From: Hyphomicrobiales bacterium | GTDB taxonomy: Bacteria; Pseudomonadota; Alphaproteobacteria; Rhizobiales; Beijerinckiaceae | Assembly: GCA_027489535.1 (NCBI GenBank) | Contig: JAIXZO010000022.1 | Coordinates: forward strand, 1 to 64,000 | Direction of reading: 5' to 3' | Length of the DNA: 64,000 nucleotides | In this document: one piece after another, positions 48,934-58,819 of the stretch | How the letters are laid out: every line of letters starts with the position of its first letter | Numbering within the stretch: the stretch's first letter is position 1 | Notes under the pieces: model-generated | Seen by the model: the letters and a program-made list of their open reading frames with translations, nothing else | Told to the model about the DNA's origin: nothing | Database searches by the model: none | Made by a program: the position numbers and the translations under genes

Positions 48934-49394
48934 GCGGCGGCTCCGGGCGTGCGGAGCCCGAACATCACGGAATTGGTCTGTTCCAGCACGACCTCGCCTT
49001 TGCCGTTCATCATCTCGTAGCGCAGCTTCACGAAACCGCGGTCGGGCTTGGTACGCGAGGCGCGCGCGTCCAGCACGGTGTGGCGCACGGACAGGATGTC
49101 TCCCGGGCGCACGGGCCTGAGCCATTTCACCTCGTCGATTCCGCCGGCGCCCATGCCCGAGGAGTTCAGGATGAACGCGTCGGCGGCCAAACGCATGAGG
49201 ATGGCGCAGGTATGCCAGCCCGACGCCGCCAGCCCGCCGAGCAGCGTCTCCGCGGCGGCCTCCTCGTCGAGATGCATCGGCTGGGGATCGTACTCCGCCG
49301 CAAAGGCGAGGATTTCCTCGCGCGTGACCTCGTAGGAGCCGTAGGTGCGCACGTCGCCAGGGACGAAGTCCTCGAACCAGAGTTTTTCGCTCAT
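48930..49394 (-). CDS. MaoC family dehydratase, second copy
   Basis: A 154-aa protein with the same fold: YGSYEVTREEILAFAAEYDP, QPMHLDEEAAAETLLGGLAA, SGWHTCAILMRL and DEVKWLRPVRPGDILSVRHT. It is paralogous to the neighbour and ATGA-coupled to it. The start at 49394 (MSEKLWFEDFVPGD) matches family N-termini. A CCCTTCCC hairpin lies ~55 bp upstream, separating it from ychF. Confidence 0.9.
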   Translation of the reverse strand: MSEKLWFEDFVPGDVRTYGSYEVTREEILAFAAEYDPQPMHLDEEAAAETLLGGLAASGWHTCAILMRLAADAFILNSSGMGAGGIDEVKWLRPVRPGDILSVRHTVLDARASRTKPDRGFVKLRYEMMNGKGEVVLEQTNSVMFGLRTPGAAA

Positions 49395-49447
49395 CTCTTC
49401 GTCACCCGCCTGCAACCCCGCATTTTTCCGCCGGCGACTTCGGCGAT

Positions 49448-49467
49448 CCCTTCCCCGCAGGGAAGGG
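49448..49467. terminator. Hairpin between ychF and the MaoC pair
   Basis: CCCTTCCC, loop CGCA, and GGGAAGGG form a perfect 8-bp stem. It lies ~50 bp downstream of the ychF stop on the minus strand, without a T-run. Such CTTCCC-GGGAAG hairpins are also frequent dispersed repeats in alphaproteobacteria. Confidence 0.4.
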
Positions 49468-49515
49468 AGGCAGTTTCCGCGATCTTATCGCCTCGAAGCG
49501 ATCAAGGAAGCGCCG

Positions 49516-50613
49516 TCAGTTCGCGAAGCGGAAATGGAGAACGTCGCCGTCCGCCACGACGTATTCCTTGCCTTCCAGCCGGAACTTGCCGGCGTCGCGG
49601 GCCCCGGATTCACCCTTGAAGGCGATGTAGTCCGGATAGGCGACTGTCTCCGCGCGGATGAAGCCCTTCTCGAAATCCGTGTGGATCACGCCGGCGGCCG
49701 CGGGAGCCTTGGTGCCCTTGGTGATCGTCCAGGCGCGCGCTTCCTTCGGGCCCACCGTGAAATAGGTGAGCAGTTCGAGAAGCTCGTATCCCGCGCGGAT
49801 GACGCGGTTGAGGCCCGGCTCTTCGAGGCCGACGGCGTCCAGATAGTCCTTCTGGTCCGCGGGCTCCATGACCGCGATCTCGCTCTCGATCTGTGCGGAG
49901 ACGACGACGGCCTTTGCGCCCTCCTCAGCCGCGCGGGCGAAGACCTTGGCGGAGAACGCGTTGCCGTCATGCGCCGAGGCTTCCTCGACGTTGCAGACAT
50001 AGAGCACCGGCTTGGCGGTGAGCAGATTGAGCATGAGAAAGGTCTTCTCCTCCTCCGCCTTGCGCTCGACGAGGCGTGCGGGCTTGCCGTCCTGCAGGAG
50101 CACGAGGCAGCGCTGGACCATGTCCAGCAACTCCTTGGCTTCCTTGTCGCCGCCGCGGGCCTTCTTCTCCAGCGCGGTGACGCGCTTCTCGAGGCTGTCG
50201 AGATCGGCCAGCATCAGTTCGGTCTCGATGGTCTCGATGTCGGCGATGGGATCGATGCGGCCTTCGACATGGGTGATGTCGCCGTCCTCGAAGCAGCGCA
50301 CGACATGGGCGATGGCGTCCACCTCGCGGATGTTGGCGAGAAACTGGTTGCCGAGCCCCTCCCCCTTCGACGCGCCGCGCACGATGCCGGCGATGTCGAC
50401 GAAGGTGATGCGCGTGGGGATGATCTGCGCCGAATTGGCGATGGCCGCGAGCGAATCCAGCCGCACGTCCGGTACCGCCACGTCGCCGACATTCGGCTCG
50501 ATGGTGCAGAACGGATAATTCGCCGCCTGCGCCGCAGCCGTCTGGGTCAGCGCATTGAAGAGGGTCGACTTGCCGACGTTCGGCAGGCCGACGATGCCGC
50601 ATTTGAAGCCCAT
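49516..50613 (-). CDS. ychF: Redox-regulated ATPase YchF
   Basis: A 365-aa member of the Obg-related family that prefers ATP to GTP and is associated with ribosomes and stress control. P-loop GIVGLPNVGKSTLFNALTQ is at residues ~5-23, G3 is FVDIAGIVRGASKGEGLG, and the base-recognition loop departs from NKxD, as expected for YchF. The C-terminal TGS domain starts near ELLTYFTVGPKEARAWTI. pth lies upstream on the same strand (81 bp), the usual pairing in bacteria. Confidence 0.96.
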   Translation of the reverse strand: MGFKCGIVGLPNVGKSTLFNALTQTAAAQAANYPFCTIEPNVGDVAVPDVRLDSLAAIANSAQIIPTRITFVDIAGIVRGASKGEGLGNQFLANIREVDAIAHVVRCFEDGDITHVEGRIDPIADIETIETELMLADLDSLEKRVTALEKKARGGDKEAKELLDMVQRCLVLLQDGKPARLVERKAEEEKTFLMLNLLTAKPVLYVCNVEEASAHDGNAFSAKVFARAAEEGAKAVVVSAQIESEIAVMEPADQKDYLDAVGLEEPGLNRVIRAGYELLELLTYFTVGPKEARAWTITKGTKAPAAAGVIHTDFEKGFIRAETVAYPDYIAFKGESGARDAGKFRLEGKEYVVADGDVLHFRFAN

Positions 50614-50694
50614 GGGAAGTCACCGCCTTACGGGTCCGAAACAGAGGTTCGCCTATGGAGGCGAACGGTTCAAAAGGCAAGAAGAGCGGCGCTC

Positions 50695-51300
50695 TTACGG
50701 CTCTCCGAGCCGCTTCACGTCGCCCCAGCCGCGCCCTTCCATGGCCAAGTGGACCTTGTTCTGGAAGGCGACGTCGTCGGCCTTGGCGAGCAGGTCGGCA
50801 TTGTTGGCGCAGGCGCGGCACAGGTCCTCGACCCAGTCGCGCTCGCCCTTGCCGAAATCGTTGAGCACGTAGCCGTGCACGAGCTCGCGCGCGCCCGGAT
50901 GGCCGATGCCGAGGCGGATGCGCCGGTAATCGTTGCCGCACAGCGCCGAGATCGAACGCAGGCCGTTGTGGCCGGCGTTTCCGCCCGCGAATTTGACGCG
51001 CATCTTGGCCGGCGGCAGATCGAGTTCGTCGTGAAAGACGGTGACGTCCTTCAGGGCGATCTTGAAGAAGCGCATCGCCTCGCCCACGGCGCGGCCGGAC
51101 TCGTTCATGTAGGTTTCGGGCTTGAGCAGCACGACGCGCTCGCCGCCGATCACGGCTTCCGTCGCCTCGCCCTGAAAGCGCCGACGCCAAGGCCCCGCGC
51201 GGTGCACACGCGCGATCTCGTCCACGGCCATGAAGCCGATATTGTGCCGGTTGCCGGCATATTTGGCGCCCGGATTGCCGAGGCCCGCGAAGAGCAGCAT
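50695..51300 (-). CDS. pth: Peptidyl-tRNA hydrolase
   Basis: Releases tRNA from prematurely dropped peptidyl-tRNA. The protein is about 201 aa. It shows [20 protein letters not shown] with the catalytic His, [40 protein letters not shown] and [12 protein letters not shown] 51300 is chosen, and a GTG at 51309 is possible. rplY, pth and ychF lie in order on the same strand, a common arrangement. Confidence 0.95.
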   Translation of the reverse strand: MLLFAGLGNPGAKYAGNRHNIGFMAVDEIARVHRAGPWRRRFQGEATEAVIGGERVVLLKPETYMNESGRAVGEAMRFFKIALKDVTVFHDELDLPPAKMRVKFAGGNAGHNGLRSISALCGNDYRRIRLGIGHPGARELVHGYVLNDFGKGERDWVEDLCRACANNADLLAKADDVAFQNKVHLAMEGRGWGDVKRLGEP

Positions 51301-51323
51301 CGCATTCACCCGCCCGAAACGGA

Positions 51324-51347
51324 GCGAGCGGGCCGGAGCCCGCTCGC
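51324..51347. terminator. Hairpin between rplY and pth
   Basis: GCGAGCGGGC, loop CGGA, and GCCCGCTCGC form a perfect 10-bp stem 28 bp downstream of the rplY stop (minus strand). There is no T-run, so attenuation or mRNA protection are as likely as termination. Confidence 0.45.
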
Positions 51348-51375
51348 ATGATCGTCGATCGTCCCGGAGGAGACC

Positions 51376-51999
51376 TTACTTCTTGGCGGGCGCGGCAGCC
51401 GGAGCGGCGGCGGCGGGAGCCGCTTCCTCGTCCTTCATGCCCGACGGCGGCACGATGGTGACGACGGTGAAGTCGTCCGTGTCGACCGGCTTGCAGCCCT
51501 GCGGCAGCTTGATCGCCGAGATATGGATCGAGTGGTTGATCTCGATGCCGGTGAGGTCGACGTCGACCGAGGTCGGGATATTGTCCGGCGGGACGAGCAT
51601 CGACACCGAATGCAGCACGACGTTGACCGTGCCGCCGCGCTTCACGCCCGGCGAGGCATCCTGGTTCAGCACGTGCACGGGCACGTCGACCTTGATGAGC
51701 TGGCCTTCCTTGAAGCGCAGGAAATCGACATGGATCGGGAAATCCTTCACCGGATCCATCTGATAGTCGCGCGGAATCGCGCGGACCTTCACGCCGTCGA
51801 CGTCGATCTCGAAGAGCGTCGTCAGGAAGTGACCGGCGAAGATCAGCTTCTGCGTGGTGTTGTAATCGAGCGTGATCGGCTGGGGGGCTTCGCCTGCACC
51901 GTAGATTACGGCGGGGATGTTGCCCTGACGACGGATCTCGCGAGCGGCCCCCTTGCCGCTGGTCGCGCGTGCCGTCGCCTTGAGTTGCTTCATGGCCAT
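51376..51999 (-). CDS. rplY: 50S ribosomal protein L25/general stress protein Ctc
   Basis: A 207-aa L25 of the long CTC/TL5 type that binds 5S rRNA. The N-terminal L25 domain includes GAAREIRRQGNIPAVIYGAG and IPRDYQMDPVKDFPIHVDFL. The C-terminal TL5 domain includes VDLTGIEINHSIHISAIKLP. The tail is Ala/Pro-rich and ends in Lys (APAAAAPAAAPAKK). AAAGGAA lies 7 bp before the ATG at 51999. Confidence 0.96.
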   Translation of the reverse strand: MAMKQLKATARATSGKGAAREIRRQGNIPAVIYGAGEAPQPITLDYNTTQKLIFAGHFLTTLFEIDVDGVKVRAIPRDYQMDPVKDFPIHVDFLRFKEGQLIKVDVPVHVLNQDASPGVKRGGTVNVVLHSVSMLVPPDNIPTSVDVDLTGIEINHSIHISAIKLPQGCKPVDTDDFTVVTIVPPSGMKDEEAAPAAAAPAAAPAKK

Positions 52000-52153
52000 C
52001 GGTCGGTTCCTTTGAAAGACGAAGGCCGCCGAAGCGGCCCTTGGGATCGCGCCCGAGCCTCCAAGGGTGTCTGGCGGGCGCGGGTCGCGTATAGCGGAGA
52101 ATGCGAGGCGAGGCAACGGTGGCGGCGTTTCCGTCCGGTGGCAGGATGTGTTA

Positions 52154-52181
52154 TCCTACCGGAACCTGATCGAACGTAGGA
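52154..52181. promoter_or_regulatory. Inverted repeat at the vapBC promoter
   Basis: TCCTAC (52154-52159) and GTAGGA (52176-52181) flank a 16-bp centre, ending 9 bp before the antitoxin start codon. The right arm includes the AGGA of the ribosome site. VapBC complexes usually repress their own promoter at such repeats, so autoregulation is likely (inference). Confidence 0.45.
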
Positions 52182-52190
52182 AAGTAAGAA

Positions 52191-52403
52191 ATGGGCGATA
52201 CCGCGACGCTTTCCGCCAAGTTTCAGATTTCCATCCCCAAACCCGTTCGCGAGACGCAAGGATGGCGCGCCGGGCAGGAATTCGTCTTCATTCCCAAGGG
52301 AAAAGGCGTGCTGGTGATGCCGGTCCCGACGCTCGAGGATTTGCGGGGCGCGGCAAAGGGCGCCGAGATTCGCGACCATCGCGACCGATCCGACCGGTTT
52401 TGA
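52191..52403 (+). CDS. vapB: VapB-type antitoxin (AbrB/SpoVT fold)
   Basis: A 70-aa protein with the AbrB-type swapped-hairpin motif: ATLSAKFQISIPKPVRETQG, then GWRAGQEFVFIPKGKGVLVM. The charged C-terminal tail (GAEIRDHRDRSDRF) would bind and block the toxin. The toxin gene starts 2 bp after its stop. Confidence 0.9.
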   Translation: MGDTATLSAKFQISIPKPVRETQGWRAGQEFVFIPKGKGVLVMPVPTLEDLRGAAKGAEIRDHRDRSDRF

Positions 52404-52405
52404 CG

Positions 52406-52783
52406 ATGGTCGTCGATACCTCGGCTTGGATCGAATGGCTCGTGGACGGTCCTCTCCGTCGCAGCATCGAAGACCACATGCCCGTCCGGGACGCATGCAT
52501 CGTCCCGACCCTCGTTCAGCATGAACTGACGAAATGGCTGTTGCGCGAGCGCGGCGAGGACATTGCCGACGAAATGCTGGCCTACACGCAAAAATGCATC
52601 GTCGTGATGCTGGACACCGCGATCGCGGTGCGGGCGGCGGATGTTTGCCGAACGCACGGGTTGGCGACGGCGGACGCGATCATCTACGCGACGGCCGTGT
52701 CCCGAGGGGCGGGCTTGCTGACATGCGACGCCCACTTCCAAGATCTGCCGGGCGTGACGCTGATCGCGAAGACGGGCCGTTGA
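52406..52783 (+). CDS. vapC: VapC-type PIN-domain toxin
   Basis: A 125-aa PIN-domain ribonuclease. The acidic residues expected for metal binding are Asp4 in VVDTSAWIEWL, Glu40 in VQHELTKWLL, Asp90 in TADAIIYATA and Asp108 in TCDAHFQDL. Family toxins cleave tRNA or rRNA to arrest growth. All key residues are present, so it is probably active. It is translated immediately after VapB. The next gene, prs, is convergent. Confidence 0.93.
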   Translation: MVVDTSAWIEWLVDGPLRRSIEDHMPVRDACIVPTLVQHELTKWLLRERGEDIADEMLAYTQKCIVVMLDTAIAVRAADVCRTHGLATADAIIYATAVSRGAGLLTCDAHFQDLPGVTLIAKTGR

Positions 52784-52786
52784 GCC

Positions 52787-53731
52787 TCAGTCGAACAGGC
52801 TCGACACGCTCTGCTCGAGCGCCGTGCGGCCGATGGCTTCGCCCATGAGCGGGGCGACGGAAACGACGCGGATGTTGCGGGCCACCTTCACCGCCTCGGT
52901 CGGCTGGATCGTGTCGGTGATCACGAGTTCCTTGAGCTTGGACGATGCGATGCGCGCCACCGCGCCGCCCGAGAGCACGCCGTGGGTGATGTAGGCGTAG
53001 ACTTCCTTCGCGCCCTTCGCGAGCAGCGCATCGGCGGCGTTGCACAGCGTGCCGCCGGAATCGACAATGTCGTCGACAAGGATGCAGGACCGGCCGGACA
53101 CGTCGCCGATGATGTTCATCACTTCGCTCTCGCCGGGGCGCTCGCGGCGCTTGTCGACGATGGCGAGCGGGGCGTCGATGCGCTTGGCGAGCGCGCGGGC
53201 GCGCACCACGCCGCCGACGTCCGGCGAGACGACCATGACGTTTTCAAGCTCCAGCCGATCCTTGATGTCGCGCGCCATCAGGGGCGCGGAGAACAGGTTG
53301 TCGGTCGGGATGTCGAAGAAGCCCTGAATTTGCCCGGCATGGAGATCGAGCGTCAGCACGCGGTCGGCGCCGGCATGCGTGATCAGGTTGGAGACGAGCT
53401 TGGCCGAGATGGGCGTGCGGCCCGAAGCGCGACGGTCCTGCCGGGCGTAGCCGAAATAAGGGAGCACCGCCGTGATGCGCTTGGCCGAAGAGCGGCGCAG
53501 CGCATCGATGATGATGAGCAGTTCCATCAGGTGATCGTTGGCCGGGAACGAGGTCGATTGAAGGACGAAGACGTCCTGCCCGCGCACGTTTTCCTGAATC
53601 TCGACGAAGACTTCCATGTCCGCGAAGCGGCGGACCTGACACTTGGTGAGCGGCGTTTCCAGATAGGCTGCGACGGCTTCCGCGAGCGCGCGGTTGGAAT
53701 TGCCGGCGACGAGCTTGATCGCAGCTTTCAT
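52787..53731 (-). CDS. prs: Ribose-phosphate pyrophosphokinase
   Basis: Makes PRPP from ribose 5-phosphate and ATP for purine, pyrimidine, His and Trp synthesis. The protein is 314 aa. It shows [58 protein letters not shown] and the PRPP-binding [19 protein letters not shown]. The start at 53731 ([16 protein letters not shown]) matches family N-termini. PRPP is the substrate of Apt, encoded 1 kb away. Confidence 0.97.
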   Translation of the reverse strand: MKAAIKLVAGNSNRALAEAVAAYLETPLTKCQVRRFADMEVFVEIQENVRGQDVFVLQSTSFPANDHLMELLIIIDALRRSSAKRITAVLPYFGYARQDRRASGRTPISAKLVSNLITHAGADRVLTLDLHAGQIQGFFDIPTDNLFSAPLMARDIKDRLELENVMVVSPDVGGVVRARALAKRIDAPLAIVDKRRERPGESEVMNIIGDVSGRSCILVDDIVDSGGTLCNAADALLAKGAKEVYAYITHGVLSGGAVARIASSKLKELVITDTIQPTEAVKVARNIRVVSVAPLMGEAIGRTALEQSVSSLFD

Positions 53732-53884
53732 GGAAGGGCCTCGTGCGGAGCTGAGCATGACACTGTTCTCGGCAACGGAGGGCCGATGCGCAGTTCCGGC
53801 TCATAGCAGCGGGGCCGGACCGTCACAATATCGGGCGGGGCCGGAATCACACCTTAAATCGGGCAATTCCGGCCCGGCCGGCCA

Positions 53885-54649
53885 TTACGGCATCAATTGC
53901 CCGCCGTTGACCTCGATCACCTGTCCGATGACGTAGCCCGAGAGGCTGTCGGACGCGAGGTAGAGGAACGCGCCGACGCATTCCTCCGCCGTGCCGAGAC
54001 GGGCCATCGGGATGCCCGCACGGGCCACGTCCATGTGCTGCTCGGTCGACCAACGCTCGTGGAACGGCGTGGCGATCGTGCCCGGCGCGACGCCGTTGAC
54101 CCGGATGCGGTCGGCCCAGAGATGCTTGGCCATGCCGCGCGTCCAGGTGGAGACGAAGCCCTTCGACGCCGCGTAAAGCTCGGCCCCGCCGCCGCCGCCG
54201 TTGCGGGCCGCGATGGAGGTGACGTTGATGATGTTGCCGCCGCCCTGCGCCTTCATGATCGGCTGCACGGCCTGACAGAAGGCGAGCACGGACCAGACGT
54301 TGAGGTTCATCACGCGGTCGTAATGCTCGGGCGTGATTTCGGAGAGCTTGACCCGGCCGAGCATGCCGCCCGCATTGTTGACGAGCACGTCGATGCGGCC
54401 GAAACGCTTGACCGTTGCGGCGACGACGGCGGACGGCACGTCGCGGTCGATCACGTCGCCCTTGATGGCGTCGGCCTCGCCGCCCGCGGCGACGACGGCG
54501 GCGACGACGGCCTTGGCCTCGGACTCGCTGGCATTGTAATGGACCATCACCTTCGCGCCGTTGGCCGCGAAGCCCTTGGCGACTTCGGCGCCGATGCCGG
54601 TCGAACCGCCGGTGACCAGAACCACTTTGCCCTTAAGATCTTCGATCAT
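53885..54649 (-). CDS. SDR-family oxidoreductase
   Basis: A 254-aa classical short-chain dehydrogenase. The cofactor motif is VTGGSTGIGAEVAKGFAANG, then VLVNNAGGMLGRVKLSEITP, the catalytic Ser/Tyr-Lys are in INVTSIAARNGG and ELYAASKGFVSTW, and the C-terminal SGYVIGQVIEVNGGQLMP is typical. The substrate is unknown. It resembles 3-oxoacyl-ACP reductase/glucose dehydrogenase-type SDRs. It lies between apt and prs on the same strand. Confidence 0.92.
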   Translation of the reverse strand: MIEDLKGKVVLVTGGSTGIGAEVAKGFAANGAKVMVHYNASESEAKAVVAAVVAAGGEADAIKGDVIDRDVPSAVVAATVKRFGRIDVLVNNAGGMLGRVKLSEITPEHYDRVMNLNVWSVLAFCQAVQPIMKAQGGGNIINVTSIAARNGGGGGAELYAASKGFVSTWTRGMAKHLWADRIRVNGVAPGTIATPFHERWSTEQHMDVARAGIPMARLGTAEECVGAFLYLASDSLSGYVIGQVIEVNGGQLMP

Positions 54650-54736
54650 GCGTCGTCCTCCGATGCGCGGCCTTGCGCCGCGTTTGATTGAAACGGTTTA
54701 AACCGAGAGCCCGGCGGTGTGACAGGCGGTTTTGCG

Positions 54737-55282
<546 letters not shown>

Positions 55283-55363
55283 CTTGATCCTGTGCAAGGC
55301 CGGGCGGCGGAAAACGGCGCATCATACCCGTGACGCGATGCGGTTCCAGCCCGGAGGACGATC

Positions 55364-55588
55364 ATGAGCGACCCGCGACCCGACCTGCGTGCCGATGTGC
55401 CCGCCCCGACCCGCCTCGTCGACATCGACGTGCCGTTCAGCCGGCTCGTGCTGTTCTTCTTCAAGTCGGGCTTGGCGATCATCCCCGCGCTGTTCCTGAT
55501 CTGGGCCGTGGTGGCGCTGATCATGTTCGCGCTCGGTGCGATGTTCGGCACGGGCTTCATGGAACACGGGCGGATGATGCGGTGGTGA
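55364..55588 (+). CDS. Small single-helix membrane protein, unknown
   Basis: A 74-aa protein: a polar N-terminus (DPRPDLRADVPAPTRLVDID), one hydrophobic segment at residues ~30-62 (LVLFFFKSGLAIIPALFLIW and onward), and a short Met-rich end. It lies on the plus strand between apt and mtnP, both on the minus strand. Its stop touches the mtnP 3' end. Similar short proteins accompany the bc1 region in related genomes as far as I recall. Function unknown. Confidence 0.7.
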   Translation: MSDPRPDLRADVPAPTRLVDIDVPFSRLVLFFFKSGLAIIPALFLIWAVVALIMFALGAMFGTGFMEHGRMMRW

Positions 55589-56458
55589 TCACAAAACCCT
55601 TCCCGCCACCGCATCCAGCTTCGCCAGAAGCGCCGCGTCGCGGGCGGAGGGGGCGGTCATGATCGCGTGGTCGAGCGCGCGGTGCGCGCCCACTGGGCAG
55701 TCCTCGCGTTCGGCGGGGAAGTCGGCCGCGAGGCGCGCGACGAGGCGGCGTGCCTTGTCGACGTTCGCATGCATCACGGCGATGACGCTCGCCACGTCGA
55801 CGGCTTCGTGATCGGAATGCCAGCAGTCGTAGTCGGTGACCATGGCGAGGATGGCGTAGGTGATCTCCGCCTCGCGCGCGAGCTTGGCTTCGGGCATCGC
55901 CGTCATGCCGATCACGTCATAGCCGAGGCCCTTGTAGGTGAGCGACTCCGCCCGGCTGGAGAATTGCGGCCCCTCCATGCAGACATAGGTACCGCCGCGC
56001 ACCACCGCGATGCCTTCGGCCCGGGCCGCGCCCGCGAGCCTGTCGGCCAAGCGGGGGCCGACGGGGTGGGCCATGGAGACATGCGCGACGCAGCCCGTGC
56101 CGAAAAAGCTCGATGCACGCAGATGGGTGCGGTCGACGAATTGGTCGACGAGGACGAATGTCCCCGGCGCGAGGTCCTCCCGGAACGATCCGCAGGCGGA
56201 AAGCGACACGAGGTCCGTCACGCCAGCCCGCTTCAAGACGTCGATATTGGCGCGGTAATTGATCTCGGACGGCGGGATGCGGTGGCCGCGGCCGTGGCGC
56301 GGCAGAAACACGATCTCGGTCGCGCCGATCCGGCCCCGCCGCAGAACGTCGGACGGCTCGCCCCACGGGGACGCGACGACTTCCTCGCGCACGTCCTCCA
56401 AGCCGGGAAGGTCGTAGATCCCCGATCCGCCGATGATCCCGAGAACGGCCTTGGTCAT
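55589..56458 (-). CDS. mtnP: S-methyl-5'-thioadenosine phosphorylase
   Basis: Cleaves methylthioadenosine to adenine and methylthioribose-1-phosphate in methionine salvage. The protein is 289 aa. It shows LGIIGGSGIYDLPGLEDV at the N-terminus, IVFLPRHGRGHRIPPSEINY, TYVCMEGPQFSSRAESLTYK and GMTAMPEAKLAREAEITYA. GGAG precedes the ATG. It lies downstream of the petABC operon on the same strand, past that operon's terminator. Confidence 0.95.
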   Translation of the reverse strand: MTKAVLGIIGGSGIYDLPGLEDVREEVVASPWGEPSDVLRRGRIGATEIVFLPRHGRGHRIPPSEINYRANIDVLKRAGVTDLVSLSACGSFREDLAPGTFVLVDQFVDRTHLRASSFFGTGCVAHVSMAHPVGPRLADRLAGAARAEGIAVVRGGTYVCMEGPQFSSRAESLTYKGLGYDVIGMTAMPEAKLAREAEITYAILAMVTDYDCWHSDHEAVDVASVIAVMHANVDKARRLVARLAADFPAEREDCPVGAHRALDHAIMTAPSARDAALLAKLDAVAGRVL

Positions 56459-56556
56459 GCGATGCTCCTGCGTTTCGGCCGGAGGCTAGACCGGAGCGGG
56501 ACGGGGTTCCAGTCCGACGCGGGGCTCCTCCCCTGCGCGTTCGCCCGCCCGAACGA

Positions 56557-56583
56557 AAAAGGCCCCGGAAACCGGGGCCTTTT
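56557..56583. terminator. Terminator of the petABC operon
   Basis: AAAAGGCCCCGG, loop AAA, and CCGGGGCCTTTT form a perfect 12-bp stem with A and T runs on both sides. It lies 20 bp downstream of the petC stop (minus strand), with five T residues on that strand. Confidence 0.93.
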
Positions 56584-56603
56584 CAATGTCGTTCCAGATC
56601 GGA

Positions 56604-57473
56604 TCAGAAAGCCGGGCCGTGATGGCCTTCGACGCGCGACCAGATCTTCTTCTTGGTGAAGTAGAGCAGGCCGGCGAAGAGCAGCAGGAAGGCGAGCGTC
56701 TTGAAGCCGAGTTCCTTGCGGGCCTGCATGTGCGGCTCGGCCGCCCACATCAGGAAGGCGGCGACGTCCTTCGCGTACTGAAGAGCGGTTTCGGGCGCCT
56801 GCGGGCGGCCGTCGGCCGTCTTCGGGTACTCGACCGAGCCGTCGCTGATCGGCTGCGGCATGGAGATGATGTGGCCGGGATAGTACTCGTTGTAGTACTT
56901 GCCCGCCGGCACCTCGACGCCAGCGGGAGGCGTATCCTTGTAGCCGGTCAGCAGCGCGACGAGATAGTCGACGCCCTGCTCCTGAAACAAGGTCCCCATG
57001 TCGAAGACGAAGGTCGGGAAACCGCGCTCATAGGTGCGGGCCTTGGCGATCACCGAAAGGTCGGGCGGATAGGCGCCGCCGTTGGCGGCCGCCGCAGTCT
57101 GCTTGTTCGGGAACGGCGCGGGCATGCGGTCCGCAGCCCGACCGGGCCGCTCGAACATGTCGCCGGCGTCGTTGGGCCCGTCCTTGACCTGATAGGTCTC
57201 GGCAAGCGCCTTGATCTGACCTTCGCTGAAGCCCGGACCGCCCGGCTGCGACAGGTTGCGGAAGGATACGAGGCTCATCGAGTGACAAGCCGCGCAGACT
57301 TCCTTGTAGACCTTGAAGCCGCGCTGCAGCTGCGTCTGGTCGAAGCGGCCGAACGGGCCGGAGAAGGACCATTCGTTCTGCGGCGGAATGACGGTCGCGC
57401 CGGCGGCAAAGGCCTGCCCGCCCAGCGCCATCGAGGCGGCGAAGGCGAGCGTGCGGATGGTTTTGAGATTCAT
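56604..57473 (-). CDS. petC: Cytochrome c1 of the bc1 complex
   Basis: The heme c subunit of ubiquinol-cytochrome c reductase, anchored in the inner membrane and facing the periplasm. The protein is 289 aa with a signal peptide (LAFAASMALGGQAFAAG). The heme motif is CAACHS in KEVCAACHSMSLVSFRNLSQ. The membrane anchor near the C-terminus is TLAFLLLFAGLLYFTKKKIW. ATG 57473 is better spaced from GGGG than ATG 57479. The gene is separate from petB, unlike the fused fbcH of Bradyrhizobium. Confidence 0.94.
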   Translation of the reverse strand: MNLKTIRTLAFAASMALGGQAFAAGATVIPPQNEWSFSGPFGRFDQTQLQRGFKVYKEVCAACHSMSLVSFRNLSQPGGPGFSEGQIKALAETYQVKDGPNDAGDMFERPGRAADRMPAPFPNKQTAAAANGGAYPPDLSVIAKARTYERGFPTFVFDMGTLFQEQGVDYLVALLTGYKDTPPAGVEVPAGKYYNEYYPGHIISMPQPISDGSVEYPKTADGRPQAPETALQYAKDVAAFLMWAAEPHMQARKELGFKTLAFLLLFAGLLYFTKKKIWSRVEGHHGPAF

Positions 57474-57498
57474 CGTCATTATCCCCGGATCGCCCGCT

Positions 57499-58773
57499 TC
57501 AGCCCTTGGTGTTCGGCGCAGCCGCGGCGGAGGCCGCCATGGCGTTTGCCGAACCCTGCTTGCCCAGCACCGACTCCGCGATGGAGGCCGGCAGCTTCAA
57601 GGGCTTCTCGACATAGCCGAGGATGAAGAGGATGACGAAATAGCCGAAATAGTAGGCCGTGCTGAGGCGCGACGCGACTACGTAGAGACCTTCCGCAGGC
57701 TTCGCGCCGAGCCAGCCGAGCAGCACGGCGTTGACGGCGAAGAGCCAGAAGAAGACGCGGAAGACCGGACGGTAGGTGCCCGAGCGAACCTTCGACGTGT
57801 CGAGCCAAGGCAGGAACGCCAGGATCGCGATCGAGCCGAACATGGCGAGCACGCCCATCAGCTTGTCCGGGATGGCGCGCAGGATCGCGTAGAACGGCAG
57901 GAAGTACCATTCCGGCACGATGTGCGCGGGCGTCACGGCCGGGTTGGCCTCGATGTAGTTGTCGGCATGGCCGAGGAAGTTCGGCGTGTAGAACACGAAC
58001 CACATGTACAACATGATGAAGCAGACGAGCGCGAGCGCATCCTTCACCGTGAAGTAGGGGTGGAAGGGCAGCGTGTCCTTCTCGGTCTTCTTCTCGACGC
58101 CGGTCGGGTTGTTGGAACCCGGAACGTGCAGCGCCCAAACGTGCAGGATCACGACGCCCGCGATCATGAAGGGCATCAGATAATGCAACGAGAAGAAGCG
58201 GTTGAGCGTCGGGTTGGCGACCGAATAGCCGCCCCACAGGAACGTCACGATAGACTCGCCCACGACCGGGAAGGCCGAGAACAGGTTGGTGATGACGGTC
58301 GCGCCCCAGTAGGACATCTGGCCCCAAGGCAGCACGTAGCCCATGAAGGCCGTGGCCATCATCAGCAGGAAGATGATGACGCCCAAGATCCAGAGGATCT
58401 CGCGGGGAGCCTTGTACGACCCGTAATAGAGGCCGCGGAAGATGTGGACGTAGACGGCCACGAAGAACATCGAGGCGCCGTTGGCGTGCAGGTAGCGCAG
58501 CAGCCAGCCGTAATTGACGTCGCGCATGATGTGCTCGACGGAGGCGAACGCGAGATCCGCATGAGGCGTGTAGTGCATCGCCAGCGTCACGCCGGTGATG
58601 ATCTGGGCCACCAGCATGAATGCCAGGATGCCGCCGAAGGTCCACAGATAGTTCAGGTTCCGCGGATTCGGGAACACGACGAACGAGGAGTGAATGAGAC
58701 CCATGATCGGCAGCCGGCTTTCGAACCAGCGCCCGAAGGCCGACTTGGGAACGTAGGTGGAATGTCCGCTCAT
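57499..58773 (-). CDS. petB: Cytochrome b of the bc1 complex
   Basis: The two-heme b membrane subunit that holds the Qo and Qi quinone sites. The protein is 424 aa with about eight membrane helices. It shows [40 protein letters not shown] with a heme-ligand His, [20 protein letters not shown], and the Qo PEWY loop ([20 protein letters not shown]). GGAAG precedes the ATG. It is co-transcribed with petA upstream (46 bp) and petC downstream (25 bp). Confidence 0.97.
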   Translation of the reverse strand: MSGHSTYVPKSAFGRWFESRLPIMGLIHSSFVVFPNPRNLNYLWTFGGILAFMLVAQIITGVTLAMHYTPHADLAFASVEHIMRDVNYGWLLRYLHANGASMFFVAVYVHIFRGLYYGSYKAPREILWILGVIIFLLMMATAFMGYVLPWGQMSYWGATVITNLFSAFPVVGESIVTFLWGGYSVANPTLNRFFSLHYLMPFMIAGVVILHVWALHVPGSNNPTGVEKKTEKDTLPFHPYFTVKDALALVCFIMLYMWFVFYTPNFLGHADNYIEANPAVTPAHIVPEWYFLPFYAILRAIPDKLMGVLAMFGSIAILAFLPWLDTSKVRSGTYRPVFRVFFWLFAVNAVLLGWLGAKPAEGLYVVASRLSTAYYFGYFVILFILGYVEKPLKLPASIAESVLGKQGSANAMAASAAAAPNTKG

Positions 58774-58819
58774 GGTGTGCTTCCGCAGTGTCCTGAATGT
58801 TCGGTCGGGCGAGAGCGCC

